Positions 51,279 through 60,727 of a DNA stretch of 64,000 nucleotides are shown here, piece by piece. The translations under genes and the position numbers were made by a program. Every line of letters starts with the position of its first letter. The first letter of the stretch is position 1. Source of the DNA: an uncultured Bariatricus sp. (lineage in GTDB: Bacteria; Bacillota; Clostridia; Lachnospirales; Lachnospiraceae); NCBI GenBank assembly GCA_934307065.1, contig CAKRCD010000003.1, forward strand, positions 1 to 64,000. The letters run 5' to 3'. The notes beneath the pieces were generated by a model. That model saw only the letters and a program-made list of their open reading frames with translations. It did not search any database and had not been told where the DNA came from.

Positions 51279-52688
51279 TTATTCTTCATTGGAAAGAATT
51301 AATTCGTAATTCCGCTTTGTCACATCGCTATAACGTTCTTTGGAGTCCATCAGTACCACATTCAGGAACGTGTTCCCTTCCGGCATAGCGAATGGACCTG
51401 TATACTGAATTCTTGTACCGGAAGTCTTCGGGTCAGATCCGTCTGTTGTATAGTATGCTGTATATCCATCCGGCACCACAACTTTAATATCCTGATTTTC
51501 CTCGTAATGTCCCGTAGACGGTATTACCGATGGCGCAGCTTCAATTGGAAATTCTACCGTATAGACTTTCTTGACCACAAGACTTGGAATTCCCTTCTTA
51601 TTGACAGAAATTGCTCTTACTTCCGTCTGACCTTCTCCGAGTTTGATTGCTTCTGTGTATTTTTCACTGGAAGTAGTTGGGTCTGTTCCATCTGTCGTAT
51701 AGTAAATGGCTTCTCCATTTCCTGTAAGTTCTAATGCCTGCACTTCATCATAAACATCCTTGTCATCCAGACTGAATTCCGGTTCAGATGACTGATAGTC
51801 TTTCAGTGCATTTTTCACATCGTCCGATACGCAGGACTCTATCAATGGCATAACCTTTCCTTCCTGCTTCGTTTCAATATAAAAGAGAATTGCCGCCTCG
51901 TAAATCTTTGCATTGGTCGGCTGTGCCGCAATCGCATCCAGAAATACTTGTTCTGCTTTATCTTGATCGCCTTGGGCCAGCCAAACCTCTGCAAGGCCCG
52001 TATATGCCTCACTTCGTGTTTTTTTCTTTGCAATTGCTTTTTCAAACCGGCTTTCTGCTTCGGAATAATCTTTATTATTCAAATATTTGTAAGCACTCTT
52101 AATTCTTCCTGTATAAGAAGTCTGATAAAAATACACACTCATTCCAACTAATGCCAGAATAACTGCCACCATGATAATAATCAGTCTCTGTCTTTTCTTT
52201 TTCGCAAGCTGTCTCTTCTTCTCAGCCCTCCGCCTTCTTGCCTCACGTTGATCCCGCATCATTTCCTGCTCAGAACTTCTGCTCTTAGTACCACTGCCTT
52301 TTTCATCCAAACTGCCGCTTTTTCTATTTGAGCTGCTGTTTTTTCTATTTAAACTGCTATTTTTCCCATTTACACCGGAAGCAGTATTTCGTTCTCCGTC
52401 ATTCGCTACATTTACACTCTGTCCGGCTCCTACACTCTTACGGTAAGGTCTCCCTTCTGCTGAAGTTCTTCCGGTGTTTCTCGGATTTTCCTTCCGGCTA
52501 TTATTATATTTTTCCAATTGTTCTTGATTTATATTAATTTTCAAAGTCTCACTGATTGCACCTTTGACTTGCTCCGTCAGGACATCATCCAGAGGATTAT
52601 AGTCCGGTACAATCTGCACTTCACAACCGCAGACCGGGCAAACAAGATGATTATCTGAAAGCTCTGCTCCACAATTTCTGCATTTCAT
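51279..52688 (-). CDS. Zinc-ribbon membrane protein with TPR and chitobiase-like repeats
   Basis: 469 residues. N-terminal zinc ribbon with Cys3, Cys6, Cys17, Cys20; a low-complexity Ser/Asn/Lys/Gly linker (about 60-165); one membrane span at 169-188; TPR repeats (about 195-265); then two chitobiase/FN3-like repeats, each with YYTTDGTDPTTS or YYTTDGSDPKTS. Topology suggests a cytoplasmic zinc ribbon and an exterior TPR/beta region. Function is unknown; similar proteins occur in many Lachnospiraceae. It lies alone between ftsK and nfnA. Confidence 0.86.
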   Translation of the reverse strand: MKCRNCGAELSDNHLVCPVCGCEVQIVPDYNPLDDVLTEQVKGAISETLKININQEQLEKYNNSRKENPRNTGRTSAEGRPYRKSVGAGQSVNVANDGERNTASGVNGKNSSLNRKNSSSNRKSGSLDEKGSGTKSRSSEQEMMRDQREARRRRAEKKRQLAKKKRQRLIIIMVAVILALVGMSVYFYQTSYTGRIKSAYKYLNNKDYSEAESRFEKAIAKKKTRSEAYTGLAEVWLAQGDQDKAEQVFLDAIAAQPTNAKIYEAAILFYIETKQEGKVMPLIESCVSDDVKNALKDYQSSEPEFSLDDKDVYDEVQALELTGNGEAIYYTTDGTDPTTSSEKYTEAIKLGEGQTEVRAISVNKKGIPSLVVKKVYTVEFPIEAAPSVIPSTGHYEENQDIKVVVPDGYTAYYTTDGSDPKTSGTRIQYTGPFAMPEGNTFLNVVLMDSKERYSDVTKRNYELILSNEE

Positions 52689-52774
52689 ATTTGTTCTCCT
52701 TTTTCCAGTAACATCTATATCAGTATATGAATCATATCAAAAAATCTTTTTATAACTTTTCTATTATACTTCAT

Positions 52775-55249
52775 TTATACATACTCGTCAATATACTGCT
52801 CAAATGCTTCCATGGACATCAGAACTTTTCTTGGTTTTGTTCCCTCATCCGGTCCCACAACTCCAGCTTCCTCTAACTGGTCAACAATTCTGCAGGCACG
52901 GTTATGTCCAATACGCAGTACCCTCTGAAGCATTCCGATAGATGCTTTATCTTTGTCGATAAAGAGTTTTCCTGCCTCCACAAAATAGGAGTCTCTCTCG
53001 TCCGGATTGTCTCCGTTTATGCCTACTACCTGTACGCCGTGGTTTACCTGATTCTGAATTTCTTCGTCATATGTAACTTCACCGCTGCAATCTTTTAAGA
53101 ACTGTACAACTTTCTCTACTTCATCATCGCTGACATATGGTCCCTGTACACGTTCCGGTTGGGATTTTCCGGAAGCAAGGAACAGCATATCACCATTTCC
53201 AAGCAATTTTTCTGCGCCGTTCATATCCAGAATCGTTCTGGAGTCCACACCGGATTTTACAGAAAATGCAATTCGTGACGGCATATTAGCCTTGATGAGT
53301 CCCGTGATAACATCTACCGATGGCCTCTGAGTTGCCAGAACCATATGAATTCCCGCAGCTCTGGCTTTCTGTGCAAGACGCAGGATAGCATCTTCTACTT
53401 CACCCGGAGCTACCATCATCAAATCGGCCAGCTCGTCCACAATAATTACCATTTGTGGAAGCTTTTTCGGTTTATCCGGTGCATCATCCGGAATATCGAG
53501 ATGGTCAATTTTCTCATTATATCCTTTTAAGTCACGGACATGATATTCGGCAAGAAGTTGGTATCTGCGTTCCATTTCTGTAACTGCCCAGTTCAAGGCA
53601 CCTGCAGCCTTCTTCGGATTGGTCACTACTGGGATCATCAAGTGTGGAATACCATCATACACACTTAATTCTACCGCCTTTGGGTCTACCATTATCATCT
53701 TCACTTCATCTGGTGTTGCCTTATATAAAATGCTCATAATCAACGTATTGATATAGACTGATTTTCCGGAACCGGTGGCACCGGCTACTAACAAATGTGG
53801 CATTTTCGCAATATCTGAGATAACCACATCTCCGGAAATATTCTGTCCCACTACAATCGATAATTTGGATTTACTCTTTTTAAATTCCTGTGATTCCAGA
53901 ATATTACGCAGATATACGGTAGCCTTTTCTTTGTTTGGGACTTCAATTCCCACTGCAGCTTTGCCTGGAATCGGGGCTTCAATTCGAATGGTTGTGGCAG
54001 CAAGATTTAACTTAATATCATCCGAAAGTCCTAGAATCTTGCTTACCTTTACTCCTCGTTCCGGCTCCAGTTCATATCGGGTTACCACAGGACCACAGCT
54101 GATATTCCCCATTTTCACATTCACTCCGAATGTTCGCAGGGTATCCTGTAATTTAAGGGCAGTTTCTCTTAACTCAGTATCTGAATCACCACCACTCTTA
54201 CTTCCCTTTTTCAGCAAATCAACCGGTGGATATTTGTAATCCCGTTTCACTTGAACTGCATTTGCTGCCCGTTCCACTGCTTCGGTTTCTTTCTGGATAT
54301 CTACTTTCTCTGTGTTCTTCCTAAGAGGTGCTTTTTCTTCCGGTATTTCCGGATCCGGTGTCAGTTCTACCGCAGAAACCGGCATAGAACGGTTGATTAT
54401 CAGCTCTTCCGGATTTTGTTCCCGAATCGTTTCCACCGGCTCTGCATCTTTGGTATCGCTGCCTGATTTACCTGTTTTGAGTGTCTGCTCCACTGCATTT
54501 TTATCAGCAGCATTCTTATTCTCATCACGTTTACTCAGAGTGGTATCAAAAGACACCCCTGAAACCGTATGTTCCAGACGTCTCTGTCGTTTCTCTTCCT
54601 GTACTTCTTCTCTGCGTGCACGCTGAATTTCTTTTCTTTCCTGATGATCATCCCGGTAGCGCTGCATATCTTCTCTGGCACGCCCATAAGCTTTCTCGCT
54701 TTGTTTCTTTACACCTCTTAAAATTGATTTTTCTGTCATCAACACTATACAAATCAACAGAACAGCTACCGTTACCACATAAGTCCCTGCCACCCCGATT
54801 GCAGGACTGATGCCACGGATAATCAATTCTCCTGTCTGTCCGCCTGCCTCGTTGACAAGTTGTAGAAAGACACATGCAAAAATCAGAAATACCGCACCTG
54901 CTGCGGTTTTCACATAAGCAACTTTATTTCCCTGATTAGAGATTACAAAAGCAATCCCACCAAACAGACAGACCGGAAATACATACGCAATCCATCCGAA
55001 CAAATACTGCATAAAAGCGGCTACAGCATCCCCTAAAAATCCGCCCACGCCAAAATTACTAATCATGAGCAGGATGCAGAATGCCAACGTGAGCCAGATG
55101 GTAATTTCTTTTCCAAGAAATTCCTGATTACTATTCTGTTTGCTGCCTTGTTTTCTGGTTCCTTTTGTATATTTAGACCGTTTTGAAGTCTTTGTATTCG
55201 TCTTGCTATTTGTTTTATTCGTTTTCTTTTTCGTTGTGTTTGAAGCCAT
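52775..55249 (-). CDS. ftsK: FtsK/SpoIIIE-family DNA translocase
   Basis: Hexameric motor that pumps chromosomal DNA through the division or sporulation septum. 824 residues: Lys/Thr-rich N-terminus, four membrane spans (about 50-172), a charged linker (175-340), the motor with P-loop GATGSGKS (490-497) and Walker B IIVDELADLMM near 605, and the DNA-reading gamma winged helix (about 760-824; MLQRVLRIGHNRACRIVDQL). The ATG at 55249 follows GAGGAGGAAGTGAA. Either SpoIIIE or a general FtsK; tepA lies directly upstream, as in many Firmicutes. Confidence 0.96.
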   Translation of the reverse strand: MASNTTKKKTNKTNSKTNTKTSKRSKYTKGTRKQGSKQNSNQEFLGKEITIWLTLAFCILLMISNFGVGGFLGDAVAAFMQYLFGWIAYVFPVCLFGGIAFVISNQGNKVAYVKTAAGAVFLIFACVFLQLVNEAGGQTGELIIRGISPAIGVAGTYVVTVAVLLICIVLMTEKSILRGVKKQSEKAYGRAREDMQRYRDDHQERKEIQRARREEVQEEKRQRRLEHTVSGVSFDTTLSKRDENKNAADKNAVEQTLKTGKSGSDTKDAEPVETIREQNPEELIINRSMPVSAVELTPDPEIPEEKAPLRKNTEKVDIQKETEAVERAANAVQVKRDYKYPPVDLLKKGSKSGGDSDTELRETALKLQDTLRTFGVNVKMGNISCGPVVTRYELEPERGVKVSKILGLSDDIKLNLAATTIRIEAPIPGKAAVGIEVPNKEKATVYLRNILESQEFKKSKSKLSIVVGQNISGDVVISDIAKMPHLLVAGATGSGKSVYINTLIMSILYKATPDEVKMIMVDPKAVELSVYDGIPHLMIPVVTNPKKAAGALNWAVTEMERRYQLLAEYHVRDLKGYNEKIDHLDIPDDAPDKPKKLPQMVIIVDELADLMMVAPGEVEDAILRLAQKARAAGIHMVLATQRPSVDVITGLIKANMPSRIAFSVKSGVDSRTILDMNGAEKLLGNGDMLFLASGKSQPERVQGPYVSDDEVEKVVQFLKDCSGEVTYDEEIQNQVNHGVQVVGINGDNPDERDSYFVEAGKLFIDKDKASIGMLQRVLRIGHNRACRIVDQLEEAGVVGPDEGTKPRKVLMSMEAFEQYIDEYV

Positions 55250-55306
55250 TTCACTTCCTCCTCGCCTACTGGATAATTATAGCATTGGAAGATGTGATTG
55301 TCATTA

Positions 55307-56005
55307 CTATTTTTTATCCGTGTCTGCGTGTTCTCCGGAATGCTCTGCAGCAATCATCTCGCGAAGCTTCTGAAATGCTTCCCGGATTCCGCCCACTTCA
55401 TCAATTAACCCTTCTGCTACTGCTTCTTTTCCCTCCAACATGGTCCCTACATCCTTCACAAGCTGTGTGGAATCCAACATCAGTTCCTCGATTCTCTCCT
55501 GACTCATATGCGAATGTGCTGCGAGAAACCCGGTAATCCGGTCCTGGGTTTTCTCCATATTCCGAAGGCTCTGGGCTACTCCGATAAACATTCCGGAGCT
55601 TCGGACCGGATGAATTACCATCGTTCCGCTTTCTACAATAAAAGAGTAATCTGCAGAAACTGCAAGTGGACCTCCGATAGAATGACAGCCGCCAAGCACC
55701 AGTGAAACAGTTGGCTTGCTGAGACTGGCTATCATTTCCGCAATCGCCAGTCCCGCTTCTACATCCCCGCCAAGTGTATTTAATAAAATCAACACTCCGT
55801 CAATTTCATCATCATTTTCTATCTGCGCCAGTTTCGGAAGTAAATGCTCATATTTAGTAGCTTTCGCATTACCGGAAACCGCCTCATGTCCTTCGACCTC
55901 TCCGATAATGGTAATCAGTTCGATTTTTCCCTGCCTGTTTTCTTTAAGCGGAAGACTTCCCATCTCTTTTAAATGTTGGTCTTCCTTTTCCATATCCTCT
56001 GCCAT
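55307..56005 (-). CDS. tepA: ClpP-fold protein, TepA type
   Basis: 232 residues of ClpP/crotonase fold. Catalytic-type Ser109 in GGCHSIGG and His132 in MVIHPVRSSG are present; NTLGGDVEAGLAIAEMI near 76-92 forms the ClpP handle start. B. subtilis YmfB/TepA is its counterpart and is also next to ftsK/spoIIIE. It may be a signal-peptide or intramembrane-associated peptidase, but the substrate is not known. It has no export signal. The ATG at 56005 follows GGAGATAGATT. The 57-bp gap to ftsK suggests one transcript. Confidence 0.9.
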   Translation of the reverse strand: MAEDMEKEDQHLKEMGSLPLKENRQGKIELITIIGEVEGHEAVSGNAKATKYEHLLPKLAQIENDDEIDGVLILLNTLGGDVEAGLAIAEMIASLSKPTVSLVLGGCHSIGGPLAVSADYSFIVESGTMVIHPVRSSGMFIGVAQSLRNMEKTQDRITGFLAAHSHMSQERIEELMLDSTQLVKDVGTMLEGKEAVAEGLIDEVGGIREAFQKLREMIAAEHSGEHADTDKK

Positions 56006-56050
56006 AATCTATCTCCATTTCCTATTTTTTAAGAAATATTATGTACAAAA

Positions 56051-56083
56051 AAACTCTGGCTATTCTCAACGAATGCCAGAGTT
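56051..56083 (-). terminator. Intrinsic terminator of metY
   Basis: Stem AAACTCTGGC / GCCAGAGTTT with a 13-nt loop; on the minus strand followed by TTTTGTAC. It lies about 50 bp past the metY stop. Confidence 0.87.
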
Positions 56084-56133
56084 TCTTTCATATAAATTCT
56101 TTGTCAGCAGATGATTACTATATTTTATACGCA

Positions 56134-57414
56134 TTATACGTAAGAAAGTGCCTGTTCCAAATCTGCAATAATATCTTCAATATTTTCAATACCTACGCTG
56201 AAACGAATCAGGTCAGGCTGTACACCAGCTTCCAGTAATTCCTGTTCGTTCATCTGTCTGTGTGTATGGCTTGCCGGATGTAACACGCAGCTTCTTGCAT
56301 CAGCAACATGTGTCACAATGGCAATCATCTTCAGATTATCCATCATACGGACTGCTGCCTCACGACCGCCCTTAATTCCAAATGTAATTACACCACATGT
56401 TCCGTTTGGCATGTATTTCTGTGCCAAATCATAATACTGGTCTCCTTCCATGGATGGACAGTTTACCCATGCAACCTTTTCGTGATTCTTTAAGTATTTT
56501 GCTGCTGCAAGTGCATTTTCGCAATGTCTCGGCATACGAAGATGCAAAGTTTCAAGGCCAAGATTCAATAAGAATGCATTCTGTGGTGACTGAATAGAGC
56601 CAAGGTCACGCATCATCTGCGCTGTTGCCTTTGTAATATATGCACCTTTTCCAAAACGCTCTGTATATACCAGTCCGTGATAAGTCTCATCCGGTGTAGT
56701 AAGTCCCGGAAATTTATCTGCATATTGATTCCAGTCAAAGTTACCACTGTCTACAATGGCTCCACCTACGCAGGCTGCGTGACCATCCATGTATTTGGTA
56801 GTAGAATGAGTAACGATATCTGCACCCCATTCAAATGGACGGCAGTTAATTGGTGTCGCAAAGGTATTGTCCACAATCAATGGTACCCCATGTGCATGTG
56901 CAGCCTTGGCAAATTTTTCAATGTCCAGAACGGTAAGTGCCGGATTGGCAATGGTTTCCCCAACTACAGCCTTTGTATTTTCCTGAAATGCTGCATTTAA
57001 TTCTTCTTCTGAACAGTTCGGATCTACAAAAGTTGCAGCAATTCCCATCTTACGGATGGTATGTGCATACAGATTATATGTACCGCCATATACAGCTGAA
57101 GAACAGATGATATGATCCCCCGCCTCTGCAATATTCATGATTGCATAGAAGTTTGCTGCCTGACCGGAAGAGGTAAGCATTGCTGCCACTCCGCCTTCCA
57201 TATCGCAGATTTTCGCTGCTACTGCATCATTGGTCGGATTCTGAAGTCTGGTATAAAAATAACCGGACGCTTCTAAGTCGAACAATTTTCCCATCTCGTC
57301 GCTGTTATCGTATTTGAACGTTGTGCTCTGGTAAATTGGAAGGATTCTTGGTTCTCCGTTCTTTGGTGTATATCCTGACTGAATACACTTTGTCTCTATC
57401 TTATAATCGCTCAT
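56134..57414 (-). CDS. metY: O-acetylhomoserine sulfhydrylase (aminocarboxypropyltransferase)
   Basis: PLP enzyme of the Cys/Met metabolism family that makes homocysteine from O-acetylhomoserine and sulfide, feeding MetH. 426 residues. TETKCIQSGYTP-like start, YTRLQNPTNDAV (about 51-62), and the PLP lysine in STTKYMDGH near residue 210. The ATG at 57414 follows AAGGAGAAAACAGGT; the TTG at 57435 is less likely. It begins 31 bp after yebC and probably shares its transcript. A cysteine synthase side activity is common in this group. Confidence 0.94.
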   Translation of the reverse strand: MSDYKIETKCIQSGYTPKNGEPRILPIYQSTTFKYDNSDEMGKLFDLEASGYFYTRLQNPTNDAVAAKICDMEGGVAAMLTSSGQAANFYAIMNIAEAGDHIICSSAVYGGTYNLYAHTIRKMGIAATFVDPNCSEEELNAAFQENTKAVVGETIANPALTVLDIEKFAKAAHAHGVPLIVDNTFATPINCRPFEWGADIVTHSTTKYMDGHAACVGGAIVDSGNFDWNQYADKFPGLTTPDETYHGLVYTERFGKGAYITKATAQMMRDLGSIQSPQNAFLLNLGLETLHLRMPRHCENALAAAKYLKNHEKVAWVNCPSMEGDQYYDLAQKYMPNGTCGVITFGIKGGREAAVRMMDNLKMIAIVTHVADARSCVLHPASHTHRQMNEQELLEAGVQPDLIRFSVGIENIEDIIADLEQALSYV

Positions 57415-57445
57415 ACCTGTTTTCTCCTTATTCAACTGTTACTGA

Positions 57446-58180
57446 TTATTCTTCTTCCCAGTTGTGGTACACTTCCTGGACGTCATCGTCATCTTCGAGA
57501 AGGTCCAAGGTCTTCTGAATGTTCTTAATATCTTCTTCATTTGTCAGTGCCACATAGGTCTGTGGAATCATGGTTACTTCTGCACTGGCCATAGGAATTC
57601 CTGCCTCCTCCAGCGCAAGACGTACATCACTGAAATCATCCGGCTCAGTGAGAATTTCGAAGCTGTCTTCCTCCTCTGCGAAATCAGCAGCTCCTGCATC
57701 CAGTGCCTGCATCATTAACTCGTCAGCATCCATATCACATTCTTCTTTATCGATAATAATCTGACCTTTTTTATCAAACATGAAAGATACACATCCAGAT
57801 GTACCAATGTTCCCTTTTCCTTTTGTAAATGCATTTCTTACGTTAGATGCAGTACGGTTACGGTTATCGGTAAGTGCTTCCACGATAATTGCAGTACCGT
57901 TCGGTCCATATCCTTCATAAGTAATATGCTCATAATTATCTGCAGCGCCTTCGCCTGCTGCCTTTTTGATACTTCTGTCAATATTGTCATTTGGCATATT
58001 ATTTGCTTTTGCCTTTGCAATCGCATCACGAAGTCTGCTGTTATTTGCCGGGTCCGGTCCGCCGCCTTCTTTTACGGCTACAGCGATTTCACGTCCGATT
58101 TTTGTAAAGATTTTACCTTTAGCAGCATCATTTTTTTCTTTTTTATGCTTAATATTAGCAAATTTTGAATGTCCTGACAT
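57446..58180 (-). CDS. yebC: YebC/PmpR-family protein (TACO1 homolog)
   Basis: 244 residues, exact family size. Begins [20 protein letters not shown], with the conserved [21 protein letters not shown] block near 44-60 and acidic C-terminus [11 protein letters not shown]. Members were first called transcriptional regulators; recent work links YebC to translation of proline-rich stretches. The ATG at 58180 follows AGAGGGATATACA. Confidence 0.95.
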   Translation of the reverse strand: MSGHSKFANIKHKKEKNDAAKGKIFTKIGREIAVAVKEGGGPDPANNSRLRDAIAKAKANNMPNDNIDRSIKKAAGEGAADNYEHITYEGYGPNGTAIIVEALTDNRNRTASNVRNAFTKGKGNIGTSGCVSFMFDKKGQIIIDKEECDMDADELMMQALDAGAADFAEEEDSFEILTEPDDFSDVRLALEEAGIPMASAEVTMIPQTYVALTNEEDIKNIQKTLDLLEDDDDVQEVYHNWEEE

Positions 58181-58264
58181 TGTATATCCCTCTTTCTATC
58201 TCTTTATCTGTTTCTTCAAAGTCCTATCTATTTTACCACTCTTTCAAATTCTTGACAAGGAAAA

Positions 58265-59128
58265 CTATTCTGTTTCCTGCTTTGCCCGCTCAATCTTTAT
58301 CTTGCGGATTGTATTGTTGTCTACCGAAAGGACGGTAAATATATATCCTTCAAACCGGATGGTACACTTTTCTTCTTCTGACGGGATCCGGTCCAGACAT
58401 TCAATCAGATAGCCATTAATCGTATCGTAGTCCTCTTCCTCAAAATCAACTCCAAGAAGATCTTCGATATCTTCCAGTTGTGTCAGACCATCTACTATAT
58501 ATGTACCGTCAGCTTGTTTCACGATCATTTCGTCTTCTTCGTCATATTCATCCTGAATATTACCTACAATCTCTTCGACAATATCTTCCATAGTCACAAT
58601 TCCGGCAGTCTGCCCGTATTCATCTACTACAATCATCATCAGTGACTTTTCACTGAGCATCTGTTGAAATACTTTGTCAATACTTTTCGTCTCCGGTATA
58701 AAACGCACCGGTCTGATTAAGCCTTCCAGTTCCTTTACAAGAATACCGCGTTTTTCTTCGTTCAGATAATATTTGATTGCATCACGCAGATGCACGATTC
58801 CTACTATTTCATCGATATCTTCCCCATATACCGGAAAACGGGAATAATTTTCTTCTACAAAAAACTGCATTGCTTCTGACAGTATCGTATTTCCATCCAG
58901 AGCCACAATATTTTTTCTGTGAGTCATCACGTCCTTTGCATCCGTATCCATGTACACAAATACATTGCCTATCATCTGCATTTCCCGTTTCCCGATGACT
59001 CCTCTGTGATAAGCCTCTTCAATCTTATCCGCCATTTCCTCGGCAATCTGCTCTTGGTCCTCACTGTCTGCAAATAAATTCCGCATTCTCTGCAGCAGAC
59101 TGTTTCCTTCTTCCATACCCTGTGCCAT
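58265..59128 (-). CDS. CBS-pair/CorC_HlyC-domain protein lacking the DUF21 membrane domain
   Basis: 287 residues: a short N-terminal helical region, a CBS pair (about 65-190; VMTHRKNIVALDG, FPVYGEDIDEIVGIVHLRD, VVDEYGQTAGIVTMEDIVEE) and a CorC_HlyC transporter-associated domain (about 205-285). Hemolysin C/CNNM proteins usually carry an N-terminal DUF21 membrane domain; it is absent here, as in CorC. Likely role is adenine-nucleotide- or Mg-dependent control of an efflux system. It starts 10 bp after mazF. Confidence 0.88.
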   Translation of the reverse strand: MAQGMEEGNSLLQRMRNLFADSEDQEQIAEEMADKIEEAYHRGVIGKREMQMIGNVFVYMDTDAKDVMTHRKNIVALDGNTILSEAMQFFVEENYSRFPVYGEDIDEIVGIVHLRDAIKYYLNEEKRGILVKELEGLIRPVRFIPETKSIDKVFQQMLSEKSLMMIVVDEYGQTAGIVTMEDIVEEIVGNIQDEYDEEDEMIVKQADGTYIVDGLTQLEDIEDLLGVDFEEEDYDTINGYLIECLDRIPSEEEKCTIRFEGYIFTVLSVDNNTIRKIKIERAKQETE

Positions 59129-59138
59129 TCTCCTTTTA

Positions 59139-59480
59139 TTATGTATGAAGCATCAGGCTGATTAGTAATGCTTCATCGACTTTTTTCATTAGTTTGTGGT
59201 CTACACGGCAGACATATTCTTTCAGCCGTTGTTTGTCTATCGTCCGTATCTGTTCTAATAATACAACAGAATCCTTTACAATTCCATAATCTCTGGAACT
59301 GATTTCCACATGCGTCGGCAGTTTTGCCTTATTCATTCTGGACGTAATTGCCGCACATATTACCGTAGGACTGTGTTTATTTCCTATGTCATTTTGTATA
59401 ATTAATACAGGGCGGATTCCCCCTTGTTCGGAGCCCACCACCGGACTTAAATCCGCATAATAAATATCACCGCGTTTCAT
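59139..59480 (-). CDS. mazF: MazF/PemK-family endoribonuclease
   Basis: Sequence-specific mRNA interferase of 113 residues. [20 protein letters not shown] at the start and [10 protein letters not shown] (about 22-31) form the active-site loops; the [13 protein letters not shown] block near 47-59 is typical of the EndoA/NdoA type. In B. subtilis this toxin follows its antitoxin and alr. Here alr is directly upstream but the 80-bp gap holds no mazE. I start at ATG 59480; GTG at 59486 or 59495 are alternatives. It is followed 10 bp later by the CBS protein. Confidence 0.92.
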   Translation of the reverse strand: MKRGDIYYADLSPVVGSEQGGIRPVLIIQNDIGNKHSPTVICAAITSRMNKAKLPTHVEISSRDYGIVKDSVVLLEQIRTIDKQRLKEYVCRVDHKLMKKVDEALLISLMLHT

Positions 59481-59562
59481 CTGCACATCATTCACACTCC
59501 ACTTTCAAGATAGTTTTATCATTGCCATCTTTTGTAGCATGTATTCTATGCAGTTTCAAAAA

Positions 59563-60726
59563 CTAAAAACAATCTGTCTGTTCTACAATCTTTCCGTCCA
59601 TCACGTACTCTCGCGGAACACGCTTATTAATATCGCAGATAAACTCATAGTTAAATCGTCCGGATAATTCACTCAACGTATCCACTGACAAAAACGCGTC
59701 TTCACTCTCGCCTGCTATCGTAGCCCAGTCTCCAAAAGCGGTATCTGGAATCTGGGTCACATCCACCATCATCTGATCCATACACACTCTGCCCAGAATT
59801 GGTGCCATCTTGCCGTGGATCAGGACAATTCCCTTATTCGAAAGGCTTCTCGGATATCCATCACCATAACCAATCGAAATAGTTGCCACACGCATTCGTT
59901 CTTCAGCTTCAAAGGTTCCGCCATAACTGACCTGTGTACCCTTCTCAATCCATTTCACATGGGTAACCTGTGCAAATATCTGCATGGCAGGTTTGAGAGA
60001 AACGGCACGTTTGTCTACCTCATTTGACGGGTACAATCCATACATGGCAATTCCGGCTCTTACCAAGTCCATATTTACCTCCGGCATATCCAGAATACCC
60101 GCACTATTAGAGCAATGGTAATATGTGAAAGTTACTCCTTTTTCCTGTAACTTGTCTTTCATCCATAAATACCCCTCTGCCTGCTTTCTGGTCGGCTGCT
60201 TGTCATATTCATCCGCCTTGGAAAAATGTGTATAAAGTCCTTCTGGTTCCAGTCCCGGAAGTGCTGCTATTTTACAAATAGCTTCTATACTTTCCTCTGA
60301 GACAGGAAATCCGAGTCTTGACATTCCGGTATCCAGTTTTACATGGATATATGCCTTCTTTCCTTCGGAAACAGCCTTTTCGGACATCACTTCTGCCATA
60401 TGATAATCATACACCGTCATACGGATTTCATAGTGTAAGACTTCTTCCATCTGCTCCGGGAAAATACCTCCAAGGCACAAAATCGGTTTTTTCACACCTT
60501 CCTTACGAAGATGGATTCCTTCTTCTACTGTAGCAACCGCATCCCCCCAGACATAATCCATCTGCTCAAGCATCCTTGCAATCGGACCCGCTCCATGTCC
60601 ATAAGCGTCTGTTTTTACCACTGCAATCATCTGTGTGCCTTCCTTCAGATTCGCATGCATCTGTTCCATATTTTCTTTAATTGCATCTAAATCTATGACT
60701 GCCTTGATTCTCGTATACTGTTTCAT
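59563..60726 (-). CDS. alr: Alanine racemase
   Basis: Supplies D-alanine for peptidoglycan. 387 residues. PLP lysine Lys38 in AVVKTDAYGHGA, and the second catalytic tyrosine in VSYGGTF near 262. The ATG at 60726 follows GAGGAGTTATAAA, whose TTATAA contains the stop of nnr, so translation is coupled. The frame is open to 60759 but that lies within nnr. Part of an nnr - alr - mazF - CBS gene string. Confidence 0.95.
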   Translation of the reverse strand: MKQYTRIKAVIDLDAIKENMEQMHANLKEGTQMIAVVKTDAYGHGAGPIARMLEQMDYVWGDAVATVEEGIHLRKEGVKKPILCLGGIFPEQMEEVLHYEIRMTVYDYHMAEVMSEKAVSEGKKAYIHVKLDTGMSRLGFPVSEESIEAICKIAALPGLEPEGLYTHFSKADEYDKQPTRKQAEGYLWMKDKLQEKGVTFTYYHCSNSAGILDMPEVNMDLVRAGIAMYGLYPSNEVDKRAVSLKPAMQIFAQVTHVKWIEKGTQVSYGGTFEAEERMRVATISIGYGDGYPRSLSNKGIVLIHGKMAPILGRVCMDQMMVDVTQIPDTAFGDWATIAGESEDAFLSVDTLSELSGRFNYEFICDINKRVPREYVMDGKIVEQTDCF

Positions 60727-60727
60727 T

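Noticed and set aside
59481..59562. A short mazE between alr and mazF
   Set aside because: Only 82 bp, with stops in the relevant frames and no antitoxin-like sequence.
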